Below, in pieces: positions 11,881-26,200 of a stretch of DNA of 64,000 nt (position 1 is the first letter of the stretch; each line of letters starts with the position of its first letter). The stretch spans positions 69,263,916 through 69,327,915 of the forward strand of contig CM049315.1 in NCBI GenBank assembly GCA_026874595.1. The letters are read 5' to 3'. Under the pieces are notes generated by a model, which saw nothing but the letters and a program-made list of their open reading frames with translations, was not told where the DNA came from and searched no databases. The stretch is from Sipunculus nudus. Taxonomy: Eukaryota > Annelida > Sipuncula > Golfingiida > Sipunculidae. Made by a program: the position numbers and the translations under genes.

Positions 11881-14800
11881 ATAAAACAAAGTTACATTCC
11901 GTCAATGGGCTCAAGAGACCTTACCGTTAATAGCATATTCTGGTCTGCTTGAGTTCTTATTTTTGAGGGTCACATTAAAACCGAAAATGCAGATGCATTA
12001 TTTTTAGAGGCTTCATGCATGTAGAGGTCAAGATCGAAGTCAGGATATCAGCCCTGAGCCCGTCCTGCCCTTCTCGGTCCACCAGGGAAACCAGAGGAAG
12101 GATCGGCATTCTAAATGCCAAAGACACTTATTCAGTGGCTAAGAGGCTGCTTGGGGACATTGGCAGTCATAGAATTCCAACGTGGGAATTACAATGTATG
12201 AGCTAGAATGTGCTGCAGGATTATTACTAGAAAGGAGGCACACCAATAAGGACAGGGTCGGTTTGAAGGTTGCTCTCCCGGTCATGTGCACCGAAGAACC
12301 AACAGTTTCAAGATGAAATCAGGTGTACATACATTGTCACTGAAATTCCGCCATCGTCAGATGCTGTCTGGAGGTGTGTAATAGGAGCCAGATACACACT
12401 AGTTAAAATGCGGTGCAATATATTGCGCCACACATTTCTTGAAGCATCGATTGCCAAATTTTCTTGAAACATGGCCGACCGGCAGTTAAACCAAAGCTCT
12501 CCTAAACAATACCGTGGAAATGTCCGTCCGCCTTCACTCATTAATGCCGGGTGCCTGCCCATAGATCAGCCCGTTGATTGTGTGACTAGGGCTTCCGAAA
12601 CGGTATAATTAACTGTTTTATATCATCTCTGTTTCCTTCATCCTACCAAAACCAAATAATGCACATATATCCAACTTGATAATGCACTTCTTTACTGCGA
12701 TGTATATGTGTGTGTATGTGTGTGTGTGTCATGACTATGAAATCGTGATCCCAAACCGTAATGAATTAACGGCTAATAAGCCAGACCTGTAATGAATGAA
12801 TGGTTTATAGGCACGAGTCCTAGTGAATGAACGAGTCATATATCAGAGCTGTAGAGACTTAACTAGACACAAGACGTTTTGTATTTTGATAAGCCGGTGT
12901 AATCGCGAAAGTTCAAAATGCATATTACCACAGGACTTCATTGCGAGGTAACCTATCACACATAATTTAATAATGTATTCAGTAGCTACAGAGAAAACCA
13001 TGTTGACCCCTAATCATGGTAGGCTCTCATGAGTCACTGTTCTAACCTCGTCAGAAGGTATGTGCGAGATAGATATTTTGAAACGTAACTAGGGCTATCG
13101 AAGTACAGCCACCATGTTGTATAATATCTTCTAAATGATTAAAGGGACATAATCAGGAGCTTAATAATGGCTAGTCTTTCACACTATCAGTTCAGTTTTG
13201 CTTTATACATATGTTTCCCAGCAAAACCATCCCAGCACACGCTCTTATTTCCTCGCATACGGCTGTTTAAGACCATGTTATGGCTCTGCTTGTTAGTAAA
13301 CATAAACCGGTTACCATAGCAAGGCTGCCTGACCGGAGGCCCGAATAAGAGGGATAATTTAACACGCTGTTTCAGCCAGCAGAAACATGTATTGCATTTT
13401 TTTGGGCCAAGTCATTCCGGGCATCTCCTGATTGACACGTGTTCGACGATAGACACGGCCCAACGCGATGTTTTTCATCACCTTTCATCGCGCCCGGTCC
13501 ACTGGTTTTAACATTTGTTTACAGGAGAAAGGAAACGGTTTCAGGGCAATATTTTGGCAGGTAAAGATTTATTTTAAAGGGAAGAAGCTATTTTTCGTGT
13601 TAACTCAACATGCTTTATAGGATTGGGCGCCTTTAAGACATGTTACCTCTGTTGTGTTATGACGGCATATAGCCGTGTATGCCGGATATCCCGGGGAACT
13701 ATTTCAGTAATCATATAATACGTGACACCGGATGGGGGCCACTCAGTTCAGTTCATATCATGTTGCATAATAATGTAAAGTGCTGCGAATAAAATTTGTT
13801 ACTCAAGTGATTAACTACAGAACAACCTCAGGTGTATAAGCGAAAACCAAATATGGTAATGAATGTTGATGTCGGGATCTCAAAGAAACAACGGCTATAT
13901 TATATATGTTTTTATAATAGTTAAAGAAATGTTACTTCACGATATGCTCATTACAAGAGAATATGTTATTTGAACGACATACATAACGTCTAACGATGAT
14001 ACGTGTTGATATACGCAATACGCATCTGTATAGATCTAATACTAGCAAGTACGATATAATATTTGTCTCCAGGGTTTATTTTAGCCATGTTGGCCGACTG
14101 GTCTGGTGTCGTGGTGGACGTGACGACAGATGATAGTCCGCCGTGTAGTGTCGTGATGGACTCGATAAGTGCACCACCCTTAGGACAACCAAGAAGACAG
14201 AAACATCATAGGCGAGGACATACTAATTTTGTTTCTAAGTCGCTTCAGACTTAAAGCCTGGGTGAGCCCCGCCCAATCTCCACCTTGGTTGTTGCTTTGC
14301 ATCAGACACAGATAAACATGTTCAGTAATACTAGAAATACGCATCCCAAGCAATCACTGGATGAAAGAAACTAAACAATGAAGGCGGATTTGCCATGGAG
14401 TGAAGTGTACCTTTGAAAATTGGTTTAAGGTAAAAAATAAATGCCAAAGAAAGAGTTGAAAAATATAATTCCAGACTTGTTTTATCAATTTATTTATTTT
14501 ACATGGATTGTATAATAGTTATAATCACTGATGTTAGAGAATCTCCATGGCACAGATCAAGGCGTTCGAAAGTAGAGGAGAAAAGAGGACCATGAGAAGA
14601 ACCGCAAGTACAACCCTCTGTCACAACCAATCCGGGTATCGGACCCGACTCACTGTGGCAGGCAATGGGCTGAACTGTGCTCAGTATCACAGGGGAAAAG
14701 TTGTGTTTTAAACTCGCTGTGTCTCTGGATTAAGACATTTATCTTTAGTGTTACAATTTCACAGAAAATGAAAGAATATAGTTTTAAAACAATACTGATT

Positions 14801-17018
14801 TTCTGCAAAAAGGTGACAAAATGCTGATAAAGTTTGTTTGGATACATTCTTCTTTCCCTTGAAATGTTATATATTTTAAGGCAGAATAGTAATTTCTTGC
14901 AGGATAATAATTTTGACTGTCACACATCGAACACTCACATACGTCCAACCTGCTGTCCAGTAAAGGTGATATTACCAGACAGACCACACGTATAAACAAA
15001 GACATTATTGACCCGTTGAATTAATGACAACTTTACAATCGGAAATGTACCCACTTTGTTAAGAGTTACAGTATACCACTGCTAGCTCTGGCAATTTACA
15101 GGCTTAATTTCAAAATCACTTATGCAAATACACCACGTAATATACATAACGAAATGGAAGATATACACTACGCATGGGCTCAAAGCTGAAAGACCAACAT
15201 GTCTATACATTAAAAAAGTGACCGTGGTTTATTATCCTGTCCACAAGAAAGACCTCCTGTTTGACAGGTATGTTCAGCTTCAAGCATTGCTAATAAAATA
15301 AAAAAAGTGATGAGTAATTATATTTTATTCAGAAAATGAATATCGCGTTAATGTGATTTATATATATATATATATACACGTCAAAATATACTTAAGCAAG
15401 CCTTGCATATACGAATGGACTGCTCAATTGTTTTTTTAGTAAGTGGTTAATGTGCAGGAGTCCCTGCAGCTACGTATGATTATACACTCTATACACAAAT
15501 GTGCATATTCCTATTGATTAATGTTCAATACATCTATGTACATTGACTATTTGACCATTGTAAACCATTACTGTCCCAGTCAATGCATGTTTTGCAACCA
15601 GGAAGTGCAGATATGTACATACACTTACAGACCCGCTGAATTATATATGATTGCCGCAAAATACAAGATGGTTTTACATGGCTGTATGTGCATTATTTCT
15701 CTCTGGACAGAGTATAGATGTTACCGGTGCTTCGTACCTGCCAGAATGGTCAATTGAGATAACAGGCCTTTCAACATACAAAGTAATGTGAACACTGGTA
15801 TGTTTCAACAATAGGCAATATTTTTATTTCTTTCCTTTCTAAGAGTAACAGATCGTTTCGGGCTATAAACTCAATTGACCCTTCAGGGGCCGGTGACGCA
15901 ACAGACTTAGGAAAATGTAAAAAAAGAACAACTTTTGCTTCATCGTCGACGGCTACTGCAAGCCTTGTTAATGACGAACAATGCCGCAGCACGGACTTCT
16001 CTCTGGCGCTTGTTTATTTTATTTACAGGAATAACTTATGCCAGGAGATCATAAAAAATAAGAATGTATTAAACATAATATATGAGTTCATATAAACGAA
16101 TTTTGAAGGCACTATTCCAGATATTTTAATACCTCCATCTTCCATCTTTTATATAAAGACCATATACGAGACGCACGGGATTTCTTTATAACAAAGTGAC
16201 AGATCATTTACTACACAGAATATACATATCTAACCCAGTCCAGACTAAAATCTTTCTAAGGTATATTTTCACTCCAACTAAAGTTCACAAGACTTTGTTG
16301 TTGTTACTAAATCTGTAAAGTTTACTTGAATTAACGGTTTTAAAAGTAGTGGGATAATTCCTAAAATTAGAATGTTTACTTCTTGAATAAACCCTTTAAA
16401 TAAATACGTATTATATATTATTAAATGCATCTTTAAGTAAATGAAAATGGTCGTATATCTCGAATATCTTTTTAAGTAGCTTCTAGTATTATTAAAAGTA
16501 AAACTATATTAAACATAAGATAGTGTCAGAGCTGTAGGATTTTAGTTGTTGCACTAATCAAGAAAGAATTCGAGAACAAAGCCTATGGATGGGAATATGA
16601 TGTATATTGTAATGAGTAGGTCAATGAACTGTAGATGGGAATGTCTGTTGATTGTGGCCGGAGTTTACATTTTGATAAGATTAATAATTTCATACCGAAT
16701 CTCGCTTCCTCTTTCAATTTTTACATCAACAGGCCTCATAATACCCAGGGAACTTAACCCGTAGTAGGACATTTGAGCGAAGATCTGAGTCTAAATTAGT
16801 TTTGTTTTTGTGTGTCTGTATGCGATCGAAATGGGTCTTTCAACGTCGAAATTCCTCTGCCCTATCCATCCGGTGGTGCAACAGCCTCAAACATTTTTAT
16901 ACAATCAACTATATATTAATGGCCTCACTGGTGTAATGCAGGCCACATGTGGCATCATATCGATCAGCGTACGTCTGTAATGGTCCTCCTAGATTTTCGT
17001 AAGATTCAGCCGCTGAAA
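11880..17018. other. gene-poor stretch
   Basis: No gene that I can support. Small open frames at 12,015-12,206, 12,308-12,562 (minus) and 14,063-14,254 have somewhat higher GC than their surroundings but no recognisable domain or splice frame. There is a short GT-rich microsatellite at 12,706-12,728, a weak set of repeats of about 45 bp at 12,735-12,845, and a short (TA)n at 15,359-15,376. A B-box-like GGTCCGATACC lies on the minus strand near 14,645, perhaps a SINE remnant. Confidence 0.5.
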
Positions 17019-17177
17019 TCAGACTTTGCACCCGTACAACTCAAAACGAACACACACTTGACCAATGGTACCGATGCACTTGTAGGACTCAATCCACACG
17101 CGAAGATATCGTGCCTTGATGGGAACTGGCAGGGCAACCTTTACAACGCTTGTAGCATTCACATTACCGTCAAACAC
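17019..17177 (-). CDS. exon 5 of the PAN-discoidin gene: end of the F5/8C domain and stop
   Basis: 159 nt after a TTTCAG acceptor. It codes VFDGNVNATSVV, PIKARYLRVW and RFELYGCKV, then TGA. These are the classic closing motifs of a discoidin domain, and the protein ends two residues after the last Cys. Confidence 0.85.
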   Translation of the reverse strand: MFDGNVNATSVVKVALPVPIKARYLRVWIESYKCIGTIGQVCVRFELYGCKV

Positions 17178-20100
17178 CTGAAATAATGCGCAACTTATGC
17201 CCGATGCATGACTTGATTTAACATATTTTAACATTTATTTCATATTAGTGGTATGAGTGGTTAATAAATTCCTTTTACTTGCTGGTGTTACATGTTCACA
17301 AATTAATTGGGTCTGGAGCAGAAATTATTATATAACAATGCAGAGCTACATTGTATACGGGAAATAAATATAAAAGCATTTTTTACCCTTTTATTCAGTT
17401 TGGCACATCTTATGTGTGCCATCAGTGTTACTTTCTGTTGCAATATTAATCCATTTATCCCAGAACTGCCAGGTTTTCCAAATTTCCTTGCTTCAGAAGA
17501 GCGACATATCTTTTCCTCATTTAGTAATACTTGTACATATTTTATATATACATACATAAATACATATCAATATTATCGCGAGGGCTGATGTATTCATAAA
17601 AGTGTTGCTTATTTTTTAGACTGTAAAAGTGTCATAACCTTTTTCTCTCCATTGATAAGGTAGGTGTTCCACTTCATTCCGTCATCACCATAACCAAGAC
17701 TGAAACTTTGGACCCAGTATTTGCGGGGTGAATGTTCCACACCCTACAATGTATAAATGAAACTCTTTACAACAGACAGTAAATGGTAGCAAGATCAGCT
17801 TACACGACCAGTACCATCGTCAAGCAGGCAGGTTCAGAGGGACCATTTATTTGTTGGTGAGGGACTTTTGCATCATATGAAACATTTGCTTCCAAGAAGC
17901 CACTGACTACTGTATACTACTTTATAATCAATATTTTCTGTTCACTACGTCGTCAAAGTAGCAGTGGAGGAGGTACAATCTTAACTTGACAGTAGTTTTT
18001 TTTCCTACCTGCATATATGTGGCGTAGGTATCCAGGATATTGGACCCCCCACTTCAAAGGTCTCAGAGTAAAATCTAGAGCCTCCATCCCACCCCGTATA
18101 AAATCATATAATGTGTTCGTGATAAGGAAACGAATATACATTGGGACAGAATCATTATAGTATCATGGAATTAAGCAAAACATTGAAAGTGAAAACAATT
18201 AGTGAATGATACAATACACTAATGGGGCTGTCCCACTAAGGCGACTCTACAGTCGACTACAGGTGATCAGATTGTCGCCTCTTGGTCGCCGAAAATTAGG
18301 GGACTGGACCTCCGCTACGACAATAGTCTACGACAAGCTACAACAGGTTGACGACTGTCTGACGACAAGCTACGACAAGCGCCGACAAACAGCGACACAA
18401 TCGCCGCGACAAAGGACAATCACCTACGACAACGTACGACTTCAATGGCGACAACCTACGACCGCATCTACGCCTATAGAAGACATGCTTCGCACACTGG
18501 CGTCAAAAAAGCTGTCGCCTGAGAATTTTGAATATGTTGAAAATTCAGCGGGGACAGGTGAGAGGTCACCCGTCTTTTGGCGACTTCGGGCAACTAAGAG
18601 TCTCCTAAATGGAACAGCCCCATAAGTTTATCCTTTGGGCACCGAGCCCATTTTGGCTTGGCGAATTTCAAGTTTGCCTGAGGCATCTTCTACGGCTTTC
18701 ACTGCGTAAAAACCCCTTCACACTCAGCCACTTTCCACCTCGTCCTCCAAAAATCTTTTAGACGCAGTTAGAACCTACGATAATGTAGTCTGAACGTAGT
18801 AGAAACTGGTAATTATGTGGTATAGTCTCCATGGACGTGGGAACCAGGGCCGACATTTGGATATGATCAGGATGTTGTGGCACTTAGGGCGTGATTAAAA
18901 AGGCTGAGTGAGGGGACAGTAAGAAGTTAATCAAGAATGCAGTCATGAGAGTATTGACGTTGGAATGATGTCATACAAAACTTATAGGAACTTCACTGGC
19001 GTTGAAGAAGATGACGCATACAGTCGATTGCAAAGCATTCTCACCGCGTTGTCACTGTCTTTGTCTCCGCATTTCAGTGATCTCTCCACGTTTTTGCTAT
19101 GACGACGGTACGTCTACGCCACGTGATAGAATATTGCTTTACAATTTATATGTTTATTCTCTTCATTCCACGTCTATGGCACTCTTGTCACACTCAGAGT
19201 ATATATACTGGATCCAGTTCCTCAAGTATGGGTATGAACACACAGCATAAGAAATTCTTCTGCAAATTGCTCTGCTTCATGAAAGATCTTTACTTGATGC
19301 AATAGTACCTGTATTTATGTCGGTGAGAAGTAACAGAAAAGAAGAGAACCTCTCTCGGATTCCTTGCAGTTGCGTCATAGTTGTAGTTGTAATTGATTAT
19401 CTTAAATACAAGGTTATCAGGAGGAAAAAGAGACGAGTCGATTCTGGATTCAAAACTAATATAGGCTTCACAGACGTCCTACCGTTCCGCCATTAAACAA
19501 ACTTCAATGGTCCGCTTTAATATGCAAGTCTTTACATATACCCTCTTTTGAGAAGGCTGTTTTAGTATCCTGTAGTATCGAAACTTAATTTAAGGACCGC
19601 TTCCTGAGCGCATTTTATTTGGGTTATGCTCCCCGGATGTGTGATGTGGATAACACAGTAGTTCATACAGCAGTCCTACGAGTTGTGTCTATATTATAGT
19701 TCTGACTGCAGGTGGTTTTGATTTTGGAGCAAGGTTATTTAAATAATTACATCAGGAGTCGCACTTTGGGTGACCTGAGTGGTGGTTTGTACAACTCAGA
19801 CCACCTCCGCATCATCATGGACGAGCCCCGATACCATATGTTTTGTCTACAAACCTTAAGCCTAAGTTTATTTTTATCAGATGAAAATGGATAACGGTCG
19901 ATTTCTGATTCGAACCCATGCTGGTGGCGTTCAAATCCAGTTAGGTCCGCCTTTACAGGTGTTATGTCATGTTCCAATGAATAAATAATCCAGATGGTGT
20001 ATATGTCTGTATTTATTTTATCTGACACAGGATACATATAAGCACTTGTAAACACGATTGTCCAGTCGGATGGTGTAGCAAAGACTGCCCCTACAGTACA

Positions 20101-20224
20101 GGGTCGATGACTCACTGTAAAAGATACACATGTTGTATATCCATGAGGTCAAATTGTTACATCTCCCTTCTTTGAAAACTAAAATAAAAAGGGCGTCATC
20201 TCGTTATAAAATGTTCACTGAAAA

Positions 20225-20290
<66 letters not shown>

Positions 20291-23200
20291 TAGAACTAAC
20301 CAAACATAGGTCCTGTTGTTTCAAAGTCACACAAATACAAAGGGTCTGTATCAAACAGGCTTAACCAGATCCACCTCATGTTGATCTTGTAATATTTTAC
20401 TAGGATTTCACTAAATGAATGCTAATTTCTAATTGACTGTAAAACAAATATACAGTCTATCAAACACTAATATGATAATGAATAGCACATATTAACAGCC
20501 ACTTCCGGTTCATAAAAAAAGTAATAAAATATCAGTCTATGCTGAGTAGTTAGGCAGATGACGAAAAACTTGCAAAACTTGAATAACTGGGTAAACCGGT
20601 TAATACGGTCTAAATGGCCGAAACAGCAAGTATAAAGGCGATTCGTCTCAAAACAATGTCGTTCACAAGATCGAGTTCGGCTCTCGAATGGCATGCCTGG
20701 GTCTCCGTTGCTGGGATCTGTAGAGGGAATGTGGGTTGCTTCTGCCTTTGCGGCTGTGGATGCTGTAGCTCGGGATGTACGGTGGCGGCCTCTCGCGGCT
20801 CTGCTTGGCTTGGTGTGGCATTGCGTCTGTTGGCTCAGAGAACGTGCTTAAGGAGCGCACAGGGCTGAGGTCTTGACAGCAGCAACCTGTAGCTGCTCGA
20901 CGAGCGTAAACTTCAACAGTCAGTCAGCTGAGTAGTAAGTGAAGATTGCAGCCTTATTGGTCGGCTTATTTCAGATGATCTGATATTTCACGGAACTACT
21001 CTTCAAAAGTCATGTATGAATATAAGAACATTATTAACATTACAAATAAAATTGGTGGCTTCACCATTCTGCCAATCTTTGTTAAATATCGTGCACTGTT
21101 AGAGGGTTTATTACTGCCCTGTGTATTCTGTACGGTGTCCTCACTTTTTGAGTCTGTCTGTATCATCAATAGTGTTTTGTTTGAAGTTTACTCCAGTTTC
21201 TCTTATGTGTCTTCTGTTCCTTCGGTATTTTACTCCTGATTTTTGCACTATGTATGATCTTGGTTCGGCACTGGACTGAGTAATATTTGCCGATTCCAAT
21301 TTCTTGAAACTGGATCTTGTATTCTTACTGACTGTCCACTTGCCAATTTTGGCAGTTCTCTGCTTCGTGAATTTTACTGCATATCTTGTTGCCGTCTGTG
21401 ATCTTTAAGTTTTTGTGACATTTTCTCATCTTTTTCTTGAGTGCTAATGAAGGGCAAGTTTGATCTTATCTTCCTGTTGAACATTAGTTCTGCTGGAGAT
21501 GGCAGCCCAGAAGCAATTGGTGTAGTTCTCACACATAGCTATGCCATTGCAGGATCTTCCTTTGTTTTTATTTTTTTTAGTGTTCTTTTCATGACAGCTA
21601 CATGCCTTTCACTTTTGCAATTTGCCTGAGGGAAATGTGGACTGCTTGTTTTATGCACAGAATCAAACATTTCAACAAAGCGTTTGAAGTCATAGGATGT
21701 GTATTGCGGTCCGTTATCAGTGAATAGTTTTTTTCTGGAATTCCAAATTCAGAGAAAACCGCTTTCATTGCATAGATTACAGCAGTTGTTGCTGTTGTGT
21801 TTAGTTTCCTTATCATGGGATATGAGCTGTAATAATCTATTAGAAGCAGGTAGTTTTCATTATGCCAGTGAAATAAGTCAGAACCAACTATTTTCCATGG
21901 CCTTTCTGCCTCAATGTGAATCATTGGTTGTTTCTGTTGTGCGCGTTGGTGGCGCTGACAAGTGTCACATGTTTTGACTAATCTTTCAATATCTGCATTG
22001 ATATCTGCATCTCTGAAATTCCAGTATTTTCTTGATGTTTATGGGCAGTCCTTTCTGTGAATTGGGCCACCCATTCATGACTTTTTTCATGAGTGTTCTC
22101 AAGATTTCATCCTCTGCTGTCATGTCCTTGATTTGGTCGGTGTTGAGTTACATTTGTTACATAATGTACAGTTATGTCCATGTCTTGCATTTCCTTTGGT
22201 TCGTCTCCCATTTTCAGTCTGGACAGTGCGTCAGCGATTGGTATCTCTCTACCTGGAACACATTTTACTTCACAATCATACCTCTGAACTCTCAGTAGCA
22301 TTCTCATTAGTCTGGATGGTGTGCTTGTGAGGTTTCGTTGCAATGCTTTCAAGTGGTCTGTGGTCGGATTCTATTATACATGTCGGCCATACACCTAATG
22401 ATGGAATCTCTGTAGGCCAAACACTATAGCAAGCATCTCCCTATCAATGTTGCAGTTATTTGACTCTGTGTTTGGTAGACTTTTGCTTGCATACGCAACA
22501 GACCTTCCATCTTGTAGTAGTGCTGCCCCAACACCTTTCTTGCTGGCGTCAGTTTGTAAAGCTAGTGGCTTCTTTGGGTCGAAATATGCCAACACTTGTG
22601 TGGAACCAAGGGCTTATTTCAGTTTATCAAAGAATTTTCGATGTTCAGGTGCCCATCAAGTCTACACCTTTCTTTGTCAGGTCTCTAAGGGGTGCTCTTA
22701 GCAGGGACAAGATTTGGACGAATCGACTGAAAAAATTCGCGTTTCCCAGAAGTGGTTGTACCTCACTGATGTTTTGGGGTGGTTTCATTCTTTTGATATA
22801 GTCAACTTTGATATGCCAATACACCTTTGTCAGATATGTAGTGCCCAAAGAATTTTATCTTGTTCTGCTTTACTGTACATTTCTCTGGGTTAAGTCTGAG
22901 TCCGACCTGTTGTGTACGCTGTAACACATATAAAGGTTTCTGGCATGGTCTTCTTCAGTCTTTCAAAACACAACTATGTCATCAGCAATTCCAATAACAC
23001 CATGCAGATTGTCGAATGTCTGATCGATTGTCTTTTGGAAAATGTCCTGAGCTGAAACTAGGCCAAAGGGAGGTCTTTCGAAGCAGTACCGTCCGTATGG
23101 AGTATTGAATGTCGTCAGCAATTAAGAGTCTTCATCGCGTTTAATGTTCCTGTATTCAGATCTAGCATCTAGTATGCTGAATATCTTTGCACCTGCGAGT

Positions 23201-26200
23201 TTTTGGAGTACATCGTCAAGGGTCGGTGTGTAGTGGTGTTCTCGTCTGACCCAATTGTTTAGATCACGGGAATCTAAGCATATCCTGAGATCGCCATTTG
23301 GCTTTTTGACATATACCAAGGAGATTAAAGACTGGAGTATCAAGTGAGAGTCCGGCCGTGTCGAATGATGCTGACGGGGGTAAAAAAACTCGCTGCTCAA
23401 AGGCACACAGATATGCTGCTGATAAGCCCGGCGCTAATTGATACAGCGCGAGAGACCCCCCCTTCGGCGTGACTTCGTAACATCTCGGTAATTCCCGGCT
23501 GCGGTAAACATGGGCAATAATACGAGAACAACGCCGTCAGTGACAGAGCGGGCGATGGCTCACTGTTATCCATCAAAATGAAGTCATCCGTTCATAAACC
23601 TCAAAATATTTAGTTATCGACGGAATGCTTTAATACAAGGCTAATTATTAATATGTGTCAGAAGTTTGGGAACTGATGTAAATTTTAATAATTCCGAAGT
23701 TATTCAGGGAAAGTAAGGTTTACTTTTACCAGTCGTCCGTCATTAATCACGGCAGAAGTTGATGCAGATGCTCGCATCTGTCCAAAATCGATCCAGTGAT
23801 TTCTCAACACGAGACTTCTCTTGATATATTTGTAACGCATATTTCTTGACAAAACAAACCATTTTTGTATTCATAATTCTGGTCAATGTCATTCCAGTGA
23901 TATGCCGCTCAGTTACTGGATATATCGCTCTCCGCTTCAGCGAGCTACAGCGGACCACGTAGGTAACATCTAGCAGACTCGCTTTATCAAAGGCCGTGCC
24001 GCCGCTGCGCCTGACCGCTGCACAAAAGGCGCACAATAGAGTTAATGTGCTTATCAGGTTTTAATTGCAATTAGCGCACGACTGACACTCGAGACTTCTG
24101 ACAGTTGATACTCCAGTCTGTAATCTCCTTGCATATACTAAGCTTTTGACCCAGTCAGTTGGTCCATCAACCTTTCCAATTATGTCCAAGTCTGTCATTT
24201 AGTTATTTCCATAAAGTCTTTTTCGGGATCACCACAAATACCGTCAAGGTTGTTTTTGAGTTGTCTGCGCTGTCATTTTGTACCACAAATAGTTGGCCTT
24301 GTTCGTGGCATGTTCTACAGTCTCGTTCGTCTTAGTCCGAGTTCTACGCATGATCTGAGGCCTAAGATTGCTGGACCTTCAGCCTCAGTTACATGAAAAT
24401 CAATGGCGAGTGTCTTGTCTTGGTGTGAGCATTGAAGTTCACATCGTCCATGTTGTTTTATTTGTGTCCCGCCATAGGCGAGAAGCTTGACCTTTGGTGT
24501 TTGTACCCCAGCAGGTTGCCCGTTGCTTGTCAGTTGGTTTGGAAATAGCACTTTATGCAGTCTTGCTGGCGTGATGTTTGTCTGTGCCCCAGTATCGAGT
24601 TTACATCTCACAGCATAGGTTCCTTTTTCTGTATTAATGTCGATATTTGCAAGTACCTGATCACGAGGCCCCCCTTTGAATATGGTCTGTATTGTAATAC
24701 CTTGCAATGTCAGTGAGCTAGAGCATTATTCATTATTCCCAATGTGCTCAACATCAATAGTGTCAAAAACAAATTCCTTAAAGTATTCATCAATCTGTTC
24801 AGTGTCGTCTTATTCATTGGCAATTTCATGCATCCTCCTGTCAGAAGAACGTGGCCGTCTTTGTGTCTGTCCATACTGTCTAGGTCTAGATTGTGACCCC
24901 TGTCTGTCGGTTTGTTACCTCATTCTATAATTGGGTTTGCTGATGTTTTTTGATAAACACATTTTGCCCCAGTGACCTAATTTACCAGTCTTCACATGGG
25001 GATCTTGCTGCTGGGCACCTAGCCCCACGTGGATGTCCTTGTCCACGATTACAGCACTGTCCTGTCTTGTGTGGTGCTGGTTTGTCTAAAAAATGTTTTG
25101 TGGATTGACTATTGTCCCGTCTGCTTTGAATCAGATGTACCTTTTTTGTGTACTTAACATCATCTATTTGTGTTTGTGTAGCCTCATATGAGCTGACTAT
25201 ACCCAATGCACTGTCAAGTGTAAGCTATTCGTCTTTAGAAATTAATTTTCTTTGTACATCGTTATTGCTGACCCCAGCTATTAGACCGCCTAAAAGTTGC
25301 TCTTCAGTGTCTGTGTAAAGGCAGTCATCAGCTAGAATTATAGCTTTCGTTATGAAAGCATCAATTGTCTCAACAGCCTCTTGTTTTAAAGCACGTAACT
25401 GAAACCTGGCAACTCAAAAATTTGATTTTGGCTTTACATAGTCCCAAAACCATTTCCAGTGCATGTCTAGTTTCTTTTGCTGTGAATCTGTAAGTTTCCA
25501 ACTATTTCTGATGTCTCGGCCTTCCTCGCCTACCCATAACATTAGATACTGTACTTTAACAAGTTCTGACTTCTCTGCAAGTGGTCCATTGATTATAAAT
25601 TCAAATGTTTGTTTAAACTTTCTGAATTCTTCTGCAAGGTTAGGTGATTTCCAGTCTAATGATGGTATGGGTACACCTGAAAGCTCAGCCATTGGGACTC
25701 AAGTAAATGTTTCAAGTACTAACAGTTACATGCCAGATACAATTTCCTGTGATTAAAAAAGTTATATAGTCCTTTACCTCTTGTAATCCAAAATACAAAG
25801 TTCAATGAATATAGTTCACAGCAACTGAAGATAGGTAATCCAAGGAAGATTGGTCCATGAATGTATTCACAATAGCTGTATATTTCGTTGTTCCTTTATT
25901 CAAGGAAACAGGGGCTTGTCTCACATGCTGGTCTAATGTTCTTGATCCTGTGTTATTGTTGATGTGGATGGGTTAAAGTTCTTGACCTGTCACACTTGTT
26001 GTTAGTTGCTACCCCTTGTCCCTGTTTGTCAGGAGAGGGAAGCGGGGAGTTTGACCTTCAGGTCAGCTTAGCTGTGTCTGGAACAGGATTGCAGGAGGCT
26101 GGTGTCACTGACTGGTAAGTAATTTTAGGAATGTCTACTATTGGCTGTGCTTTGTCACAGAGCATGTGGCCTGATAAAATTGACCAACCTGAAATAGTTT

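Noticed and set aside
18206-18625. 139-codon gene
   Set aside because: The ORF coincides with the Harbinger-type MITE; the arginine/threonine-rich translation comes from CTACGACAA repeats.
23226-23245. A second LTR end (TGTAGTGGTGTTCT) for the fossil at 2,380-5,471
   Set aside because: The 14-base match lies inside RT-coding remains of another element and the similarity stops at once.
21598-25692. Host gene with aspartic protease, RNase H and integrase
   Set aside because: These are ordered parts of a broken Gypsy-type element bracketed by matching LTRs.
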